Source: Acidobacteriota bacterium
Lineage (GTDB): Bacteria; Acidobacteriota; Terriglobia; Bryobacterales; Bryobacteraceae
Direction: 5' to 3'
NCBI GenBank assembly: GCA_021813825.1
Contig: JAKAJI010000005.1
Coordinates: 1-42,736 of the forward strand
DNA length: 42,736 nt
Shown in pieces: positions 28,898-37,899 of the stretch (the stretch's first letter is position 1; every line of letters begins with the position of its first letter). The notes under the pieces are model-generated. The model had not been told where the DNA came from. It was given only the letters and a program-made list of their open reading frames with translations, and made no database searches. The translations under genes and the position numbers were made by a program.

Positions 28898-31800
28898 CTA
28901 CTGCGCCGGCGCCGCGCCGACCGGCAATTGCACGGTTTGCGATGTCGCCGGTGTTCCGCCCGAAGGCGTCACGCTGATCGTCAACGGATATGAGCCGGCG
29001 TTGATCGACGACGGGAGCTGGAAGGTCACCAGGTACACGCCGAAGACCTGCGGCTGATAAATCGCGGTGACTGGGGTGTTGATGGGCGCGCCGTTCAGCG
29101 TCACCGTAACTGGTGCGCTAACCGACTCCCCTGCGCCGGGCACGAAGGTAGAAACCACGGGGATTGTCTGTCCCATGCCTTCGGCGAAGACGACCACGGG
29201 ATGGCCGGGCACCGCCGGAGCGGTGGGCGTGATGTAAGCGCCGGTGGTCCCGTCGACGGCAACGGCATAGTTCGTTCCGTTGACCGGTGTACTGAAAATC
29301 GCCGGCGCGTATTGAACGATCGGCACGTTCAGCAGGGTCGCCGAGCCGCTGGCATTGGTGATCGTCACCACGGTGGAGGCGCCGCTGGCTATACCGAATG
29401 GGACGAGGACGTTGATCTGCTCAACTCCGTTCGAATTGACCACGGCCAGGATCGGGGTGGGATTCCCGCCGACCAGCACCTGGATGCCGTTCAGCGAGGT
29501 TGGCATTGTCCCGGCGGGGGGCGTGACCACGCCGCTGATGCCGGGAGTGAGATTGGTGCCGGTGATCGTCAGGATCTCGCCCGGTGTGACCGAGCCCGGG
29601 GCAGGGCCGTTCTGTACGAAGCTGGCTCCATTGACGAACGAGATGTTGCTCGGTCCGGGGGGTGTCACGGTGAGATTAAACGTCGCGGTGAAGGTGGCGT
29701 AGGTCGCAGTCACTATGATCGGACCGCTGGTGTTGCCGGCGGTCACGGTGACAGTCGCGTTGCCGCTATTATCAGTCGTGGCCGAGGGGGAGCTGAGCGT
29801 GGCGCTGCCGCTGGTTACGGTGAAATTCACCGACACGCCGGGGACGGGGTTCTTCTGGTTGTCGAGCGCCTGGACCACGAGCGGTTGCGAGAACTGCACT
29901 CCGGTGATCGCGGTCTGGCTGTTGCCCGAGACGACGTTCAAGCCACCCGGGACTACTACCACTGTTTCGTTAAACGTCGCCACCGCCGCAGTTGAGCCGC
30001 TGCCGGAGGTCATCGTTATCGTCACAGAACCGGGCACGTTGCCTAGAATGACAACCACCTGGGCTTTCCCGTCAGCGTCGGTCACCTTCGGGGCACCGCT
30101 GAGTGTCGCCGCGCCGGAGGTCACCGCAAAACTAACAGGCTGCGCGGCGAGGGGATTTCCGAAGGCGTCGGTCAGTTGCGCTACAAGCGAGATCGGCAAA
30201 GTTTGGCCGGGTTTTCCACTCTGACCGTCCCCTTGAATCTTGGTGAACAAGGCAGGAGGGCCGGGCGTAATGTTGACGGGCACCGGCAGCGAAGTCTGGA
30301 AGTAACCGATGTCGGGGGTTACGGTAGATGAACCGATCACGCCATTGAGCACCACATCGCAGGTGACAATTCCGTTGCTATTGGAAAGTGGCGCTCCGGC
30401 ACAGGAGGCGCCCGGCGTCGTCTTTGGATTCGCTCCGGTTGGGGGATCGAGCGAAATGCCTATGTTCGGCAGCGGCTTCCCGCTGTTGGATACGATCTGG
30501 AACTGGACCGCCCCAGGAATGGTGCTTCCGGCCGGGCCATTGAACTCGGTGCCGTAAGCGGGCAGAATCCGGGTGATTGTAACGTTGCTTGCACCTAGCG
30601 CCGTAGAAACCGTTGTGCAATAAATGCTCACCGACAAGGCTCCCCACGTGGCTGTGATCACTTCCTGGTCGTAGCCCGGGGTGGCGTATAGCAGTTGGCC
30701 GGCAATCATGTCGACGGATGCAATACCGTCGGCATTCGATGGGGCCGTGATTGAATTATGGCCGGTGACCGAACCAACACTGTTGTACGGTATAAGGTTT
30801 CCAATGCCCTGCGTCAGGGTGAAAACCACTGGCTGATTTGGCACTGGGTTGCCGTTCGAGTCCTTTACCAGAACCTCGAAAGGCCGCTGGCCTACGGACG
30901 AAAGCGATACGAGTTGATACGAGTCGATAAGTTGCCCCTGGCCGGCGACTACCTCGAGCGAACCCGCAGAGGAGGTTCCTCCGGTACCTCCGGACGAGCC
31001 TCCCACCGCGTTGATGGTCATTGGAAGTGCCGCGGCTCCGCCGATGGAAACATTAATTGTCATCGGACCGGCTCCGCTCATGACTTTGACCGTAGTGCTC
31101 GCGTATCCCAGTGCGTTCGTGTTCGAGGTGGGCGTAGTCAACAGAAGATTCGAAGGGCCGCTGAAGGCCACGTTCACGTCAGCTTGCGGGTTGCCGTTCG
31201 CGTCGAAAACACGAACGACCAGAGGCTGCGAAATCGCACCAACGGGCACGGTTTGATTGTTGCCATACAGAATGGAATTTGTGTCCGCGCCGAAAGCTTC
31301 GGGCTGAACAACACTGAGAGCGCCGGCCGGCACGGCGGAGGAAATCGCTCCCGTTTTCGTGAGTGTGCCGAGGCTCACCTGGGTCACCCCTGTTGCGGTC
31401 AAGTAGTAAAGGCTCGACGTCGCCAGATGACGTCCGACCGCAACGTCGGGCGTTACCGCAGCCGCCAGAACCTGGGTGCCGGAGGCCACAAACGGCGCCG
31501 GAGTCAGACTCAACGGATTCAATGAAATGTCGAAAAGCGCCTGTGCGGCGCTTGAATAGCCGACGACCACGTTATCCGAACCTACATACAGGGAGTTCAG
31601 TACGGCGCCTGAAGGCAATGCCGACGGGGCGATCGCTCCGGCTACGGTGTGGGCGAAGAGATCGACCACAGACACCGCTGCGGTGCCTCCGGCCTGCTGA
31701 TTCGCCGCGATCATGTAATGTCCGTCCGGCGTGAAAACGGGCTTGCCCGGTAAGCCGCTGATGGGGTACTTGTTCAGCACCGCGTAGCTATTCGGATCGA

Positions 31801-32419
31801 TTTCGTCCACCTCGCCCGGCATTGTCACATAGACCAGACCGTTCGGGCCGACCGCCAACGAAGCGGCGTTGGCCGGCAGCGCCGTGGTTTTGGTCACGGT
31901 GTTGGTGACCGTCGAGAGGGCGGCTAAGGCCAACGATGTGCCGGACTGCGTCAGAAGAAAGATCTGCCCGCCATCGATGCTAGCGTCCAAATCGAGCACT
32001 GTGCCGCTGACCGGTCCTAACGTATCCTCCGTGTCGCTGGCCGTCGCGAGGGCGTGCAGAGATCCCGCTGCAACGTAAAGAGTCTGGCCGTCCAGGCTCA
32101 AGACGGCGCCCGTGGTGGGGTAGCCGAAGTTGGCCACTGGGCTTGCCGTCCCGAGGTTATTGGTGAGTACGTAGAGCGAATTGGTCGACGACGTCGTCAG
32201 GATGTAGACCTTCGATCCGTCCAAAGTCGAGATCGCTCGATAGGCGTTCTGTGAAACCGGAAGAGAAACGCCGGCTGTCAAATTCGCGGCGGAATATGTC
32301 GAGACGGTGCTGACCGAGCCGCCCGCACCCGGCATCACGAACAGAGTCTGGGCCAAGGAAGGGAGGGCAGCGAAGCTCAACAGAATCAGCCATCGGCGAA
32401 CACAAATAAACATCGACAC
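28898..32419 (-). CDS. Large secreted protein: beta-propeller-like N-terminus, Big-1-like repeats, Soli_cterm (TIGR03437)-like C-terminus
   Basis: Signal peptide; repeated DxxGNPxxxxxVxFxVTSGxATLS units; C-terminal NGASFVQNGPAPGSVTPGEILTITGTNL...PAIFSTPVNGTNYAVAVDGTTGAYITPTAPAVPGHPVVVFAEGMGQ. Confidence 0.88.
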   Translation of the reverse strand: MSMFICVRRWLILLSFAALPSLAQTLFVMPGAGGSVSTVSTYSAANLTAGVSLPVSQNAYRAISTLDGSKVYILTTSSTNSLYVLTNNLGTASPVANFGYPTTGAVLSLDGQTLYVAAGSLHALATASDTEDTLGPVSGTVLDLDASIDGGQIFLLTQSGTSLALAALSTVTNTVTKTTALPANAASLAVGPNGLVYVTMPGEVDEIDPNSYAVLNKYPISGLPGKPVFTPDGHYMIAANQQAGGTAAVSVVDLFAHTVAGAIAPSALPSGAVLNSLYVGSDNVVVGYSSAAQALFDISLNPLSLTPAPFVASGTQVLAAAVTPDVAVGRHLATSSLYYLTATGVTQVSLGTLTKTGAISSAVPAGALSVVQPEAFGADTNSILYGNNQTVPVGAISQPLVVRVFDANGNPQADVNVAFSGPSNLLLTTPTSNTNALGYASTTVKVMSGAGPMTINVSIGGAAALPMTINAVGGSSGGTGGTSSAGSLEVVAGQGQLIDSYQLVSLSSVGQRPFEVLVKDSNGNPVPNQPVVFTLTQGIGNLIPYNSVGSVTGHNSITAPSNADGIASVDMIAGQLLYATPGYDQEVITATWGALSVSIYCTTVSTALGASNVTITRILPAYGTEFNGPAGSTIPGAVQFQIVSNSGKPLPNIGISLDPPTGANPKTTPGASCAGAPLSNSNGIVTCDVVLNGVIGSSTVTPDIGYFQTSLPVPVNITPGPPALFTKIQGDGQSGKPGQTLPISLVAQLTDAFGNPLAAQPVSFAVTSGAATLSGAPKVTDADGKAQVVVILGNVPGSVTITMTSGSGSTAAVATFNETVVVVPGGLNVVSGNSQTAITGVQFSQPLVVQALDNQKNPVPGVSVNFTVTSGSATLSSPSATTDNSGNATVTVTAGNTSGPIIVTATYATFTATFNLTVTPPGPSNISFVNGASFVQNGPAPGSVTPGEILTITGTNLTPGISGVVTPPAGTMPTSLNGIQVLVGGNPTPILAVVNSNGVEQINVLVPFGIASGASTVVTITNASGSATLLNVPIVQYAPAIFSTPVNGTNYAVAVDGTTGAYITPTAPAVPGHPVVVFAEGMGQTIPVVSTFVPGAGESVSAPVTVTLNGAPINTPVTAIYQPQVFGVYLVTFQLPSSINAGSYPLTISVTPSGGTPATSQTVQLPVGAAPAQ

Positions 32420-32527
32420 GGATAGACCTTCAGGTTAAGGATGGACGCGGGAGGCGATCAGACGCAACGATCACAGATAGAGTACCACAACGTCCTCCGG
32501 GCTCTCACAATAATCCAGGGGACACAA

Positions 32528-32559
32528 AAAAAGAGGGGAGCCGAAGCTCCCCTCTTTTT
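32528..32559. terminator. Bidirectional rho-independent terminator
   Basis: Perfect 14-bp stem AAAAAGAGGGGAGC-CGAA-GCTCCCCTCTTTTT located just past the 32588 stop. Confidence 0.9.
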
Positions 32560-32587
32560 CCGCAAGTTGCGGTTGTTGCTACTTGTG

Positions 32588-34462
32588 TTACTGGCCGAGG
32601 TTCTCCCCCTTCCCTGTCCGGTAGTTGCCCGGACTGTCGAGCACGAGGCCGAGATAGCCTTCCGCCAAGCTGTGTGCGCCCATGTCGGTGATGAACGCGA
32701 AGCCGTGACAGAACTGGAAGTTGGCCTGGGCGATGATGTAGCCCTGGAAGCCAGCCAGCGGGGCGACCGTGCCGGACGGAGCATTGGCGCAATTCGTCAC
32801 GCTGCCGCCGCCGCTCAGGGTCATGGTCAGGATGCAGCCCGCCGGGACCGACGGAGTGGTTACCGTGGCCTGGCTGGCTGTCAGGGCCGTTCCACCAGAG
32901 AGCTGGCCGTAGTAGTTGATGGTGATCGGGCCAGACTGCGGAACCGTGCCAAACGGATCAAGCGAAGTATTCGCGATAGCGATACCCGTATCGAAGCCGG
33001 CTTGGTTGGTGACGAACGGGAAGAGCAGGTTGCAGGTGCAAGGAACGATGGTCAAAGCGTTCGCCGAAACCGAGGTGTCGACGAAGCGCGGCAGCGGCCA
33101 CGTTGCCGGTTCAGCAATTGTCCAACCCGTAGTACCCGGGGCCGGAATCGGCGCGAAGGACAGCTTCACGCTACCCGTGCCCAGAGCAGCCTGTAAGAAG
33201 TTACCGCTCGTGCCGCTCGGGGTTACGGGAATTGAGGCGGATTCTACCGCTGTGGGATCGTCAGTCGCCACTTCGTAAGTTACCCAGCCGGAACCGGTGC
33301 TGTCGAGAGAGACAGCCACGTTGCCCGTCTGAGCGACAGGATTGCCAGCAGGACTATTGCCGTAGCCGTCCGTCGCAACGTAGTCAAGCGTTAGGCTGCC
33401 GTTAGTGACCTGCGCCGGAACCTGCAGAGAAACGCCAGCCGGGAACCCGCTGAAGCGGACCAGGAGGCGCGTGCCGTGGTCGGCAAGCCCACCCATGGCA
33501 TAGGATCCTCCGGTGTTCGAGGGATCGTACATGCCCGATTCTGAATTATAGGAGAATCCAGGCACGTTCTGGGCCCCGCCGCCGTTCGGCGCATAGGACC
33601 CGACGGTCATCGAGGGCCAAGTGCGTGTCTTGAACGAGGACGCGAAGTTTTCCGTGAAATTCACGGCGAAATAGCCGGGACTGGGGGCCGGCAGGCACGT
33701 CTCGACGGTTAGCGGCGTTACCTTGGTAACCAAGCCAGGCGTAACGTAACCAACGATCGGTTGTGGGTTGTTGATCGTCACTGTCTGAGAACCGTTAACC
33801 GCAATGAACATCTGGAGCGGCGACAGTGAGAATTGGGAACCAACGCTGATCTGCGATGCGTTCGCGCGGACGTTCGTGATGCGAAGGGTCAGCGTGGTCA
33901 AAGTTCCGGGAGCATCGATCGGAACACCGAGGAAGGTGATCTGATTGGCGCCCGTCACCACGCCCTGGAACACGTTGTAGTGCCCTGTTGCTCCGTCGTA
34001 GTCACCGCCGGGCAGGCCACTGGCTACGCCGGTCGAGGTGATTGCGCACGTAGCAACGCCACCCGTTGCCGGGCAGACCAATTGCGTGGTGGCCGCATTG
34101 CTGTTGGACGGAACTGCGGTGCTTGGAACGGGAGTCTTGGGAAACGCATCGTCAACGATCAGCAGCGCCTCAGAGAGACCCGTGGTCGTGCTGTAAATGC
34201 GATCCGTGATGGTCGTGTTCAAAGTGACCGAAAGGTTAGACTCCGGAATTGTTTGACCAGCCGGGGTCGGTGTGCCGCCCGTGCAAACCAGGACCACGTC
34301 GCCGACCTGCTCGGTCACGCCTTCGGCGCGGACGAGAGGGGGATTCGCGGCACTGGCCGTGCAAGAAAAGGGCTGCGTAATCTGCGCGGAAACCGCGGGG
34401 GCCGTGGCAAGCACGAGCGCTCCAGCGGCAAACGCCAGAAGACATTTGCGAAAATCTGCCAT
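32588..34462 (-). CDS. Secreted/surface protein of unknown function
   Basis: ATG at 34462 (MADFRKCLLAFAAGALVLATAPAVSAQ) preceded by AAGGAGAAGGAA; long extracellular-type sequence; terminator at 3' end. Confidence 0.8.
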   Translation of the reverse strand: MADFRKCLLAFAAGALVLATAPAVSAQITQPFSCTASAANPPLVRAEGVTEQVGDVVLVCTGGTPTPAGQTIPESNLSVTLNTTITDRIYSTTTGLSEALLIVDDAFPKTPVPSTAVPSNSNAATTQLVCPATGGVATCAITSTGVASGLPGGDYDGATGHYNVFQGVVTGANQITFLGVPIDAPGTLTTLTLRITNVRANASQISVGSQFSLSPLQMFIAVNGSQTVTINNPQPIVGYVTPGLVTKVTPLTVETCLPAPSPGYFAVNFTENFASSFKTRTWPSMTVGSYAPNGGGAQNVPGFSYNSESGMYDPSNTGGSYAMGGLADHGTRLLVRFSGFPAGVSLQVPAQVTNGSLTLDYVATDGYGNSPAGNPVAQTGNVAVSLDSTGSGWVTYEVATDDPTAVESASIPVTPSGTSGNFLQAALGTGSVKLSFAPIPAPGTTGWTIAEPATWPLPRFVDTSVSANALTIVPCTCNLLFPFVTNQAGFDTGIAIANTSLDPFGTVPQSGPITINYYGQLSGGTALTASQATVTTPSVPAGCILTMTLSGGGSVTNCANAPSGTVAPLAGFQGYIIAQANFQFCHGFAFITDMGAHSLAEGYLGLVLDSPGNYRTGKGENLGQ

Positions 34463-34844
34463 TTCCTTCTCCTTGTGAAGTTGTGGAATTGAATTGATGG
34501 AAGTTCTTTTTTTCAACCTGAGCCTCGTTATTCGTTCATCCATCGAACAGATACTTTAAGAACAGACCTAGCGAACTCCGGCGATTTGAACCTCCGTCGC
34601 CGTTCCGACTGTGCCTGGTCTCGCTGTATCCTCTCCAATGTCGAGCTCAATCTTGTTGTGACTTCTTAATACTTTCCCGATATGCTGTGCTCGCGGGATT
34701 CATGCGTGGGAATGAATGCCGCCAAACCCTTGAGAAGCAATCACATCATTCATAACATTGAATCTTCGGCCAAGTCAAGGACAATCTACAGCCTTGCCGG
34801 CCGGACCTGGGTCCCTAGGGTTCAGAACAACAGTTAAACATGGA

Positions 34845-34916
34845 TCGCCCCGCTAAGTCAATGAATTTCATGTAACCGCGACCTGCAAGGCTTGTGCGGT
34901 AACAATTGCGGGGCGA
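34845..34916 (-). other. Structured non-coding element downstream of the secretin gene
   Basis: TCGCCCCGC (34845-34853) and GCGGGGCGA (34908-34916) form a perfect 9-bp stem enclosing 54 nt with smaller inverted repeats. Confidence 0.4.
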
Positions 34917-34934
34917 CCGGCGAAGGAGGGGAGG

Positions 34935-37445
34935 CTACTGCTCGGCCTGCAAAGTCCTCTTGAGGTCGTGAAATTCGTGCTTTAGCTCGTCGGTCGCGTC
35001 CACGATCTGATTTGTATCATAAATTACTCTTGGCTCTAGGAAAATTACTAGTTCGGTACGCTGTTTGGTGTAAGAACGGCTGCCGAAGATAGTTCCGAGG
35101 TACGGGATGTGACTCAGGATCGGGATGCCACTGTCGGAGTAAGTTGTACTCTCGTCGATGATTCCACCGATGGCAATTGTGTCGCCATCCTGAACGGTCA
35201 CCTGGGTCTGTACGGTGCGGTTGTCAAACGAGGGTGATTGAATCGATCCAGCGGCCGGCGGGATCGGACTACTAACTTGCTGGTTAATGATCAGCGTTAC
35301 GATGCCGCTCGAGTTCACCCGGGCCAGAATGCTGAGTGTCACGCCGGTGCTTACATTGTTGATCGAATTAGCAAACAACGAATTCCCACCGCTTTGCACC
35401 CCGGTCACCGCCTGCGCCGTCAGGGTCGGCACCGATTCTCCGACGTTGATGGATGCCGGTATGCTGTCGGTGGCGATGATCGACGGGGCGGAAATTACCT
35501 TCGCTTTCTGGTGCTGCTCCTGGAGGTTGACTGCCGCGAGAAGCTCACGGGACATGCCGACAAGCGTGCCGGCAGTTAAGGTGGTGCTGTTGCCGACCAG
35601 GCTGCCCAACAACTGGTGGGGGATGCTGGCGGTGGCGGCGTTGGTCACCGTCGTCGAGCCGACGGTGGCGCCGGTCACGGTGCTGGCGCTGAAGGGATTG
35701 GTGGCGGTGGAAATGGATGAACTACCAGTTCCACCTACCACCGAGGTACCGGTGCCCGATTGCGAAGCCCCGGCGCCCAACTGCTGCAGGTACGCGCTGA
35801 CGCCGCTGGCGAACTGGCCGCTCAAATCAACCTCATAGATACGAGCCTCGATCAACACCTGGCGTGGCGGAACATCCAACTCCCGCAAGAGCTTTGTTAC
35901 ACCCACGTAGTCTTGCGGCGTGGCCTGGATCATGAGCGTGTTGTTGAACGGATTTGCGATTACTCGCGGTCCGAAGTAGGGCACACCCTGACCCGAGGAT
36001 CCGAGATACTGACCGGTTTTGTCCGTCGCCGATCCGGCCGTGGCGCCCGAGGCCGACGCAAGGCCGGGAGCGGCTCCGTAGGCGCCACCGTTGCCGTACA
36101 TGGCGGGCGCTCCATAAGCTCCGGCCCCATAGGCCGGCATTCCGTAGCCACCCATGCCGTAGCCGCCCATCCCATAGCCACCCATGCCGTAGCCACCGGC
36201 GCCCATGCCGTAGCCACCCATTCCATAGCCACCCATCCCGTAGCCGCCCATGCCGTAGCCGCCCATGCCCACTCCGCCCACGCCCATTCCCATGCCACCG
36301 ACGCCCATTCCGCCCATGCCCATCCCCATGCCACCGGCGCCGAACGTCGTGGTTCCGAACCCGGACATCATTCCCAGGCCCATGCTCGAAGCGCCGCAGG
36401 CGTTCATCATCTGCATGCCGCTGTAAAGCGACATGATGGCCTGCGACAGGCACTCCGCATCGCCATACTTGACGCGGTAGACGTAGTTTTCCAGGCCGCC
36501 CGCGGCGGATTTCGCGGGCACGTCCAGCTTCTCCACCCACTTGCTGACCTCGGTGAATGCTCCCGGATTCGGAGCGACGGCGATGATTGTGTTCAGCCGG
36601 TCAATCGGGAGAAAGCGGATAGGTGAGTTCTTCCCATTCAGCGCGATCGACTTGAAGATGTCTTCCAGTTCCTTGGCGATATCCTTTGGGCGCCCGTTGG
36701 TCACCTCGTACGTGTGCACGCGCTGGTTGGCTAGCGCATCGTTGTCAAACAGAGCCACCAGTTCCATGGTGCGACGCATCATCCGGCGGCTGTCGAGCAG
36801 CAGAAGCAGGTTTGCCGGCGCATAGGAAATGATCTGCCCATTGTTGCCGATGAAATTCTTCAATACGCCGCTCAGCTCTTCGGCGGTCGTATACTTCAAG
36901 AAGACCAAGTTCAGCATCTCCTGGTCGTCGGATTCGATGTCCTTGCCCAGGCGCTGTTCGGGTTCGAGGGCCACCCGGTTGATGTCAGCGAGCGGAACGA
37001 TCCGGTAGATATCGCCTTCCTTAACCATCGCCGCGCCATTGATTCGGAGAATCATGTCGAGCAGCGCGCGGGTGTCGATATTTTTCGTCTCGCCGTAGGT
37101 GTTCAGGATCACGCCGCCTTTGATGCGCGAGTCCAGCACGTAATTGATCTTGAGCTGGCGGGCGAGCATGTCGACCACCTCGGTGAGCGAGGCATTCTGC
37201 AAGTTCAGGCCGCCGTAAACGATCCGGGATGTTGTCGCTGCGCCGGCCGGCTGCGCGCCGGGTGCGGTTTGCACACTGGAATTGGCCGTTCCCGGCGCGG
37301 CTTGCGTCGGCTGCTGCTGCCGTTGAGCCGCTTGGGCAGCCTTTTCCGCCGCCTCGGCCGCTGCCGCCGCCGCGCTCTGCGCAACGACATGTGGCACAAG
37401 GCCGATACTCAACACGATGGCGGCAACCCGCGCCCGAATTCTCAT
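34935..37445 (-). CDS. gspD: Type II secretion secretin (GspD family) with Met/Gly/Tyr-rich insert
   Basis: GGLNLQNASLTEVVDMLARQLKINYVLD; N-domain repeats; VPPRQVLIEARIYEVDLSGQFASGV; C-terminal secretin: SVPTLTAQAVTG, VQDGDTIAIGGIIDES, PILSHIPYLGTIFGSRSYTKQRTELVIFLEPRVI. Confidence 0.92.
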   Translation of the reverse strand: MRIRARVAAIVLSIGLVPHVVAQSAAAAAAEAAEKAAQAAQRQQQPTQAAPGTANSSVQTAPGAQPAGAATTSRIVYGGLNLQNASLTEVVDMLARQLKINYVLDSRIKGGVILNTYGETKNIDTRALLDMILRINGAAMVKEGDIYRIVPLADINRVALEPEQRLGKDIESDDQEMLNLVFLKYTTAEELSGVLKNFIGNNGQIISYAPANLLLLLDSRRMMRRTMELVALFDNDALANQRVHTYEVTNGRPKDIAKELEDIFKSIALNGKNSPIRFLPIDRLNTIIAVAPNPGAFTEVSKWVEKLDVPAKSAAGGLENYVYRVKYGDAECLSQAIMSLYSGMQMMNACGASSMGLGMMSGFGTTTFGAGGMGMGMGGMGVGGMGMGVGGVGMGGYGMGGYGMGGYGMGGYGMGAGGYGMGGYGMGGYGMGGYGMPAYGAGAYGAPAMYGNGGAYGAAPGLASASGATAGSATDKTGQYLGSSGQGVPYFGPRVIANPFNNTLMIQATPQDYVGVTKLLRELDVPPRQVLIEARIYEVDLSGQFASGVSAYLQQLGAGASQSGTGTSVVGGTGSSSISTATNPFSASTVTGATVGSTTVTNAATASIPHQLLGSLVGNSTTLTAGTLVGMSRELLAAVNLQEQHQKAKVISAPSIIATDSIPASINVGESVPTLTAQAVTGVQSGGNSLFANSINNVSTGVTLSILARVNSSGIVTLIINQQVSSPIPPAAGSIQSPSFDNRTVQTQVTVQDGDTIAIGGIIDESTTYSDSGIPILSHIPYLGTIFGSRSYTKQRTELVIFLEPRVIYDTNQIVDATDELKHEFHDLKRTLQAEQ
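36130..36340 (-). repeat. In-frame GMGGY tandem repeat within the secretin gene
   Basis: Encodes GMGMGMGGMGVGGMGMGVGGVGMGGYGMGGYGMGGYGMGGYGMGAGGYGMGGYGMGGYGMGGYGM; DNA unit about 15 nt (plus strand ccgtagccgcccatg). Confidence 0.93.
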
Positions 37446-37856
37446 TTACTTCCCCTGCGCCGCTTCCGGAGCCGGCGCCGGGTTGACCAGCGCCTTCTCT
37501 TCCGCGTTCAGTTCGGCCGTCTTTTTCTTCTCCCAGATCTGCGGCCCAAACGGTGTCTGGCGTTCAAACCGCCAGGCGCTGCCGAGGTCCGTTACCGTCG
37601 TGTCCGGCTTCTGCGGCGGCGGGGCTGGGCGATTGGCGTCCGCGGTGCGGTAGCGGCTGACGCCGAAGGGGGTTTCCCGGAAGGTCCACTCTGTGCCCTG
37701 CGCATCGCGCCAGGTCCAGGTGTTGGCGTCCACTTTCGTTGCGCCGGAGGGCACCTGCGCGGCGGCAGCGGGCGCGGCCTTCGCGGCCGGTCCACTGGTT
37801 TGCGCCGCTAAGGCCAGCGACGCCGCAAAAGTCCACAACAAAGCCACTGCTCGCAT
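37446..37856 (-). CDS. Small exported protein in the T2SS cluster, unknown function
   Basis: Signal peptide MRAVALLWTFAASLALAAQ; stop codon abuts the secretin start; two WxFxxTPFG motifs. Confidence 0.7.
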   Translation of the reverse strand: MRAVALLWTFAASLALAAQTSGPAAKAAPAAAAQVPSGATKVDANTWTWRDAQGTEWTFRETPFGVSRYRTADANRPAPPPQKPDTTVTDLGSAWRFERQTPFGPQIWEKKKTAELNAEEKALVNPAPAPEAAQGK

Positions 37857-37899
37857 CTCAAGTTCTCCTTAATTGCGCCGGTTTCGCCCGCCGCCCGCT

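Noticed and set aside
29201-31734. Several plus-strand ORFs opposite the large Ig-like protein
   Set aside because: Overlap a well-supported minus-strand gene; no motifs, no plausible start regions
36120-36340. Regular short repeats resembling a CRISPR or minisatellite array
   Set aside because: Units are in frame within the secretin ORF and encode GMGGY; no unique spacers between repeats and no cas genes
35760-36626. Plus-strand ORF with His/Ala/Thr repeats (AVATHSIATHPVAAHAVAAH)
   Set aside because: Antisense translation of the GMGGY repeat in the secretin gene
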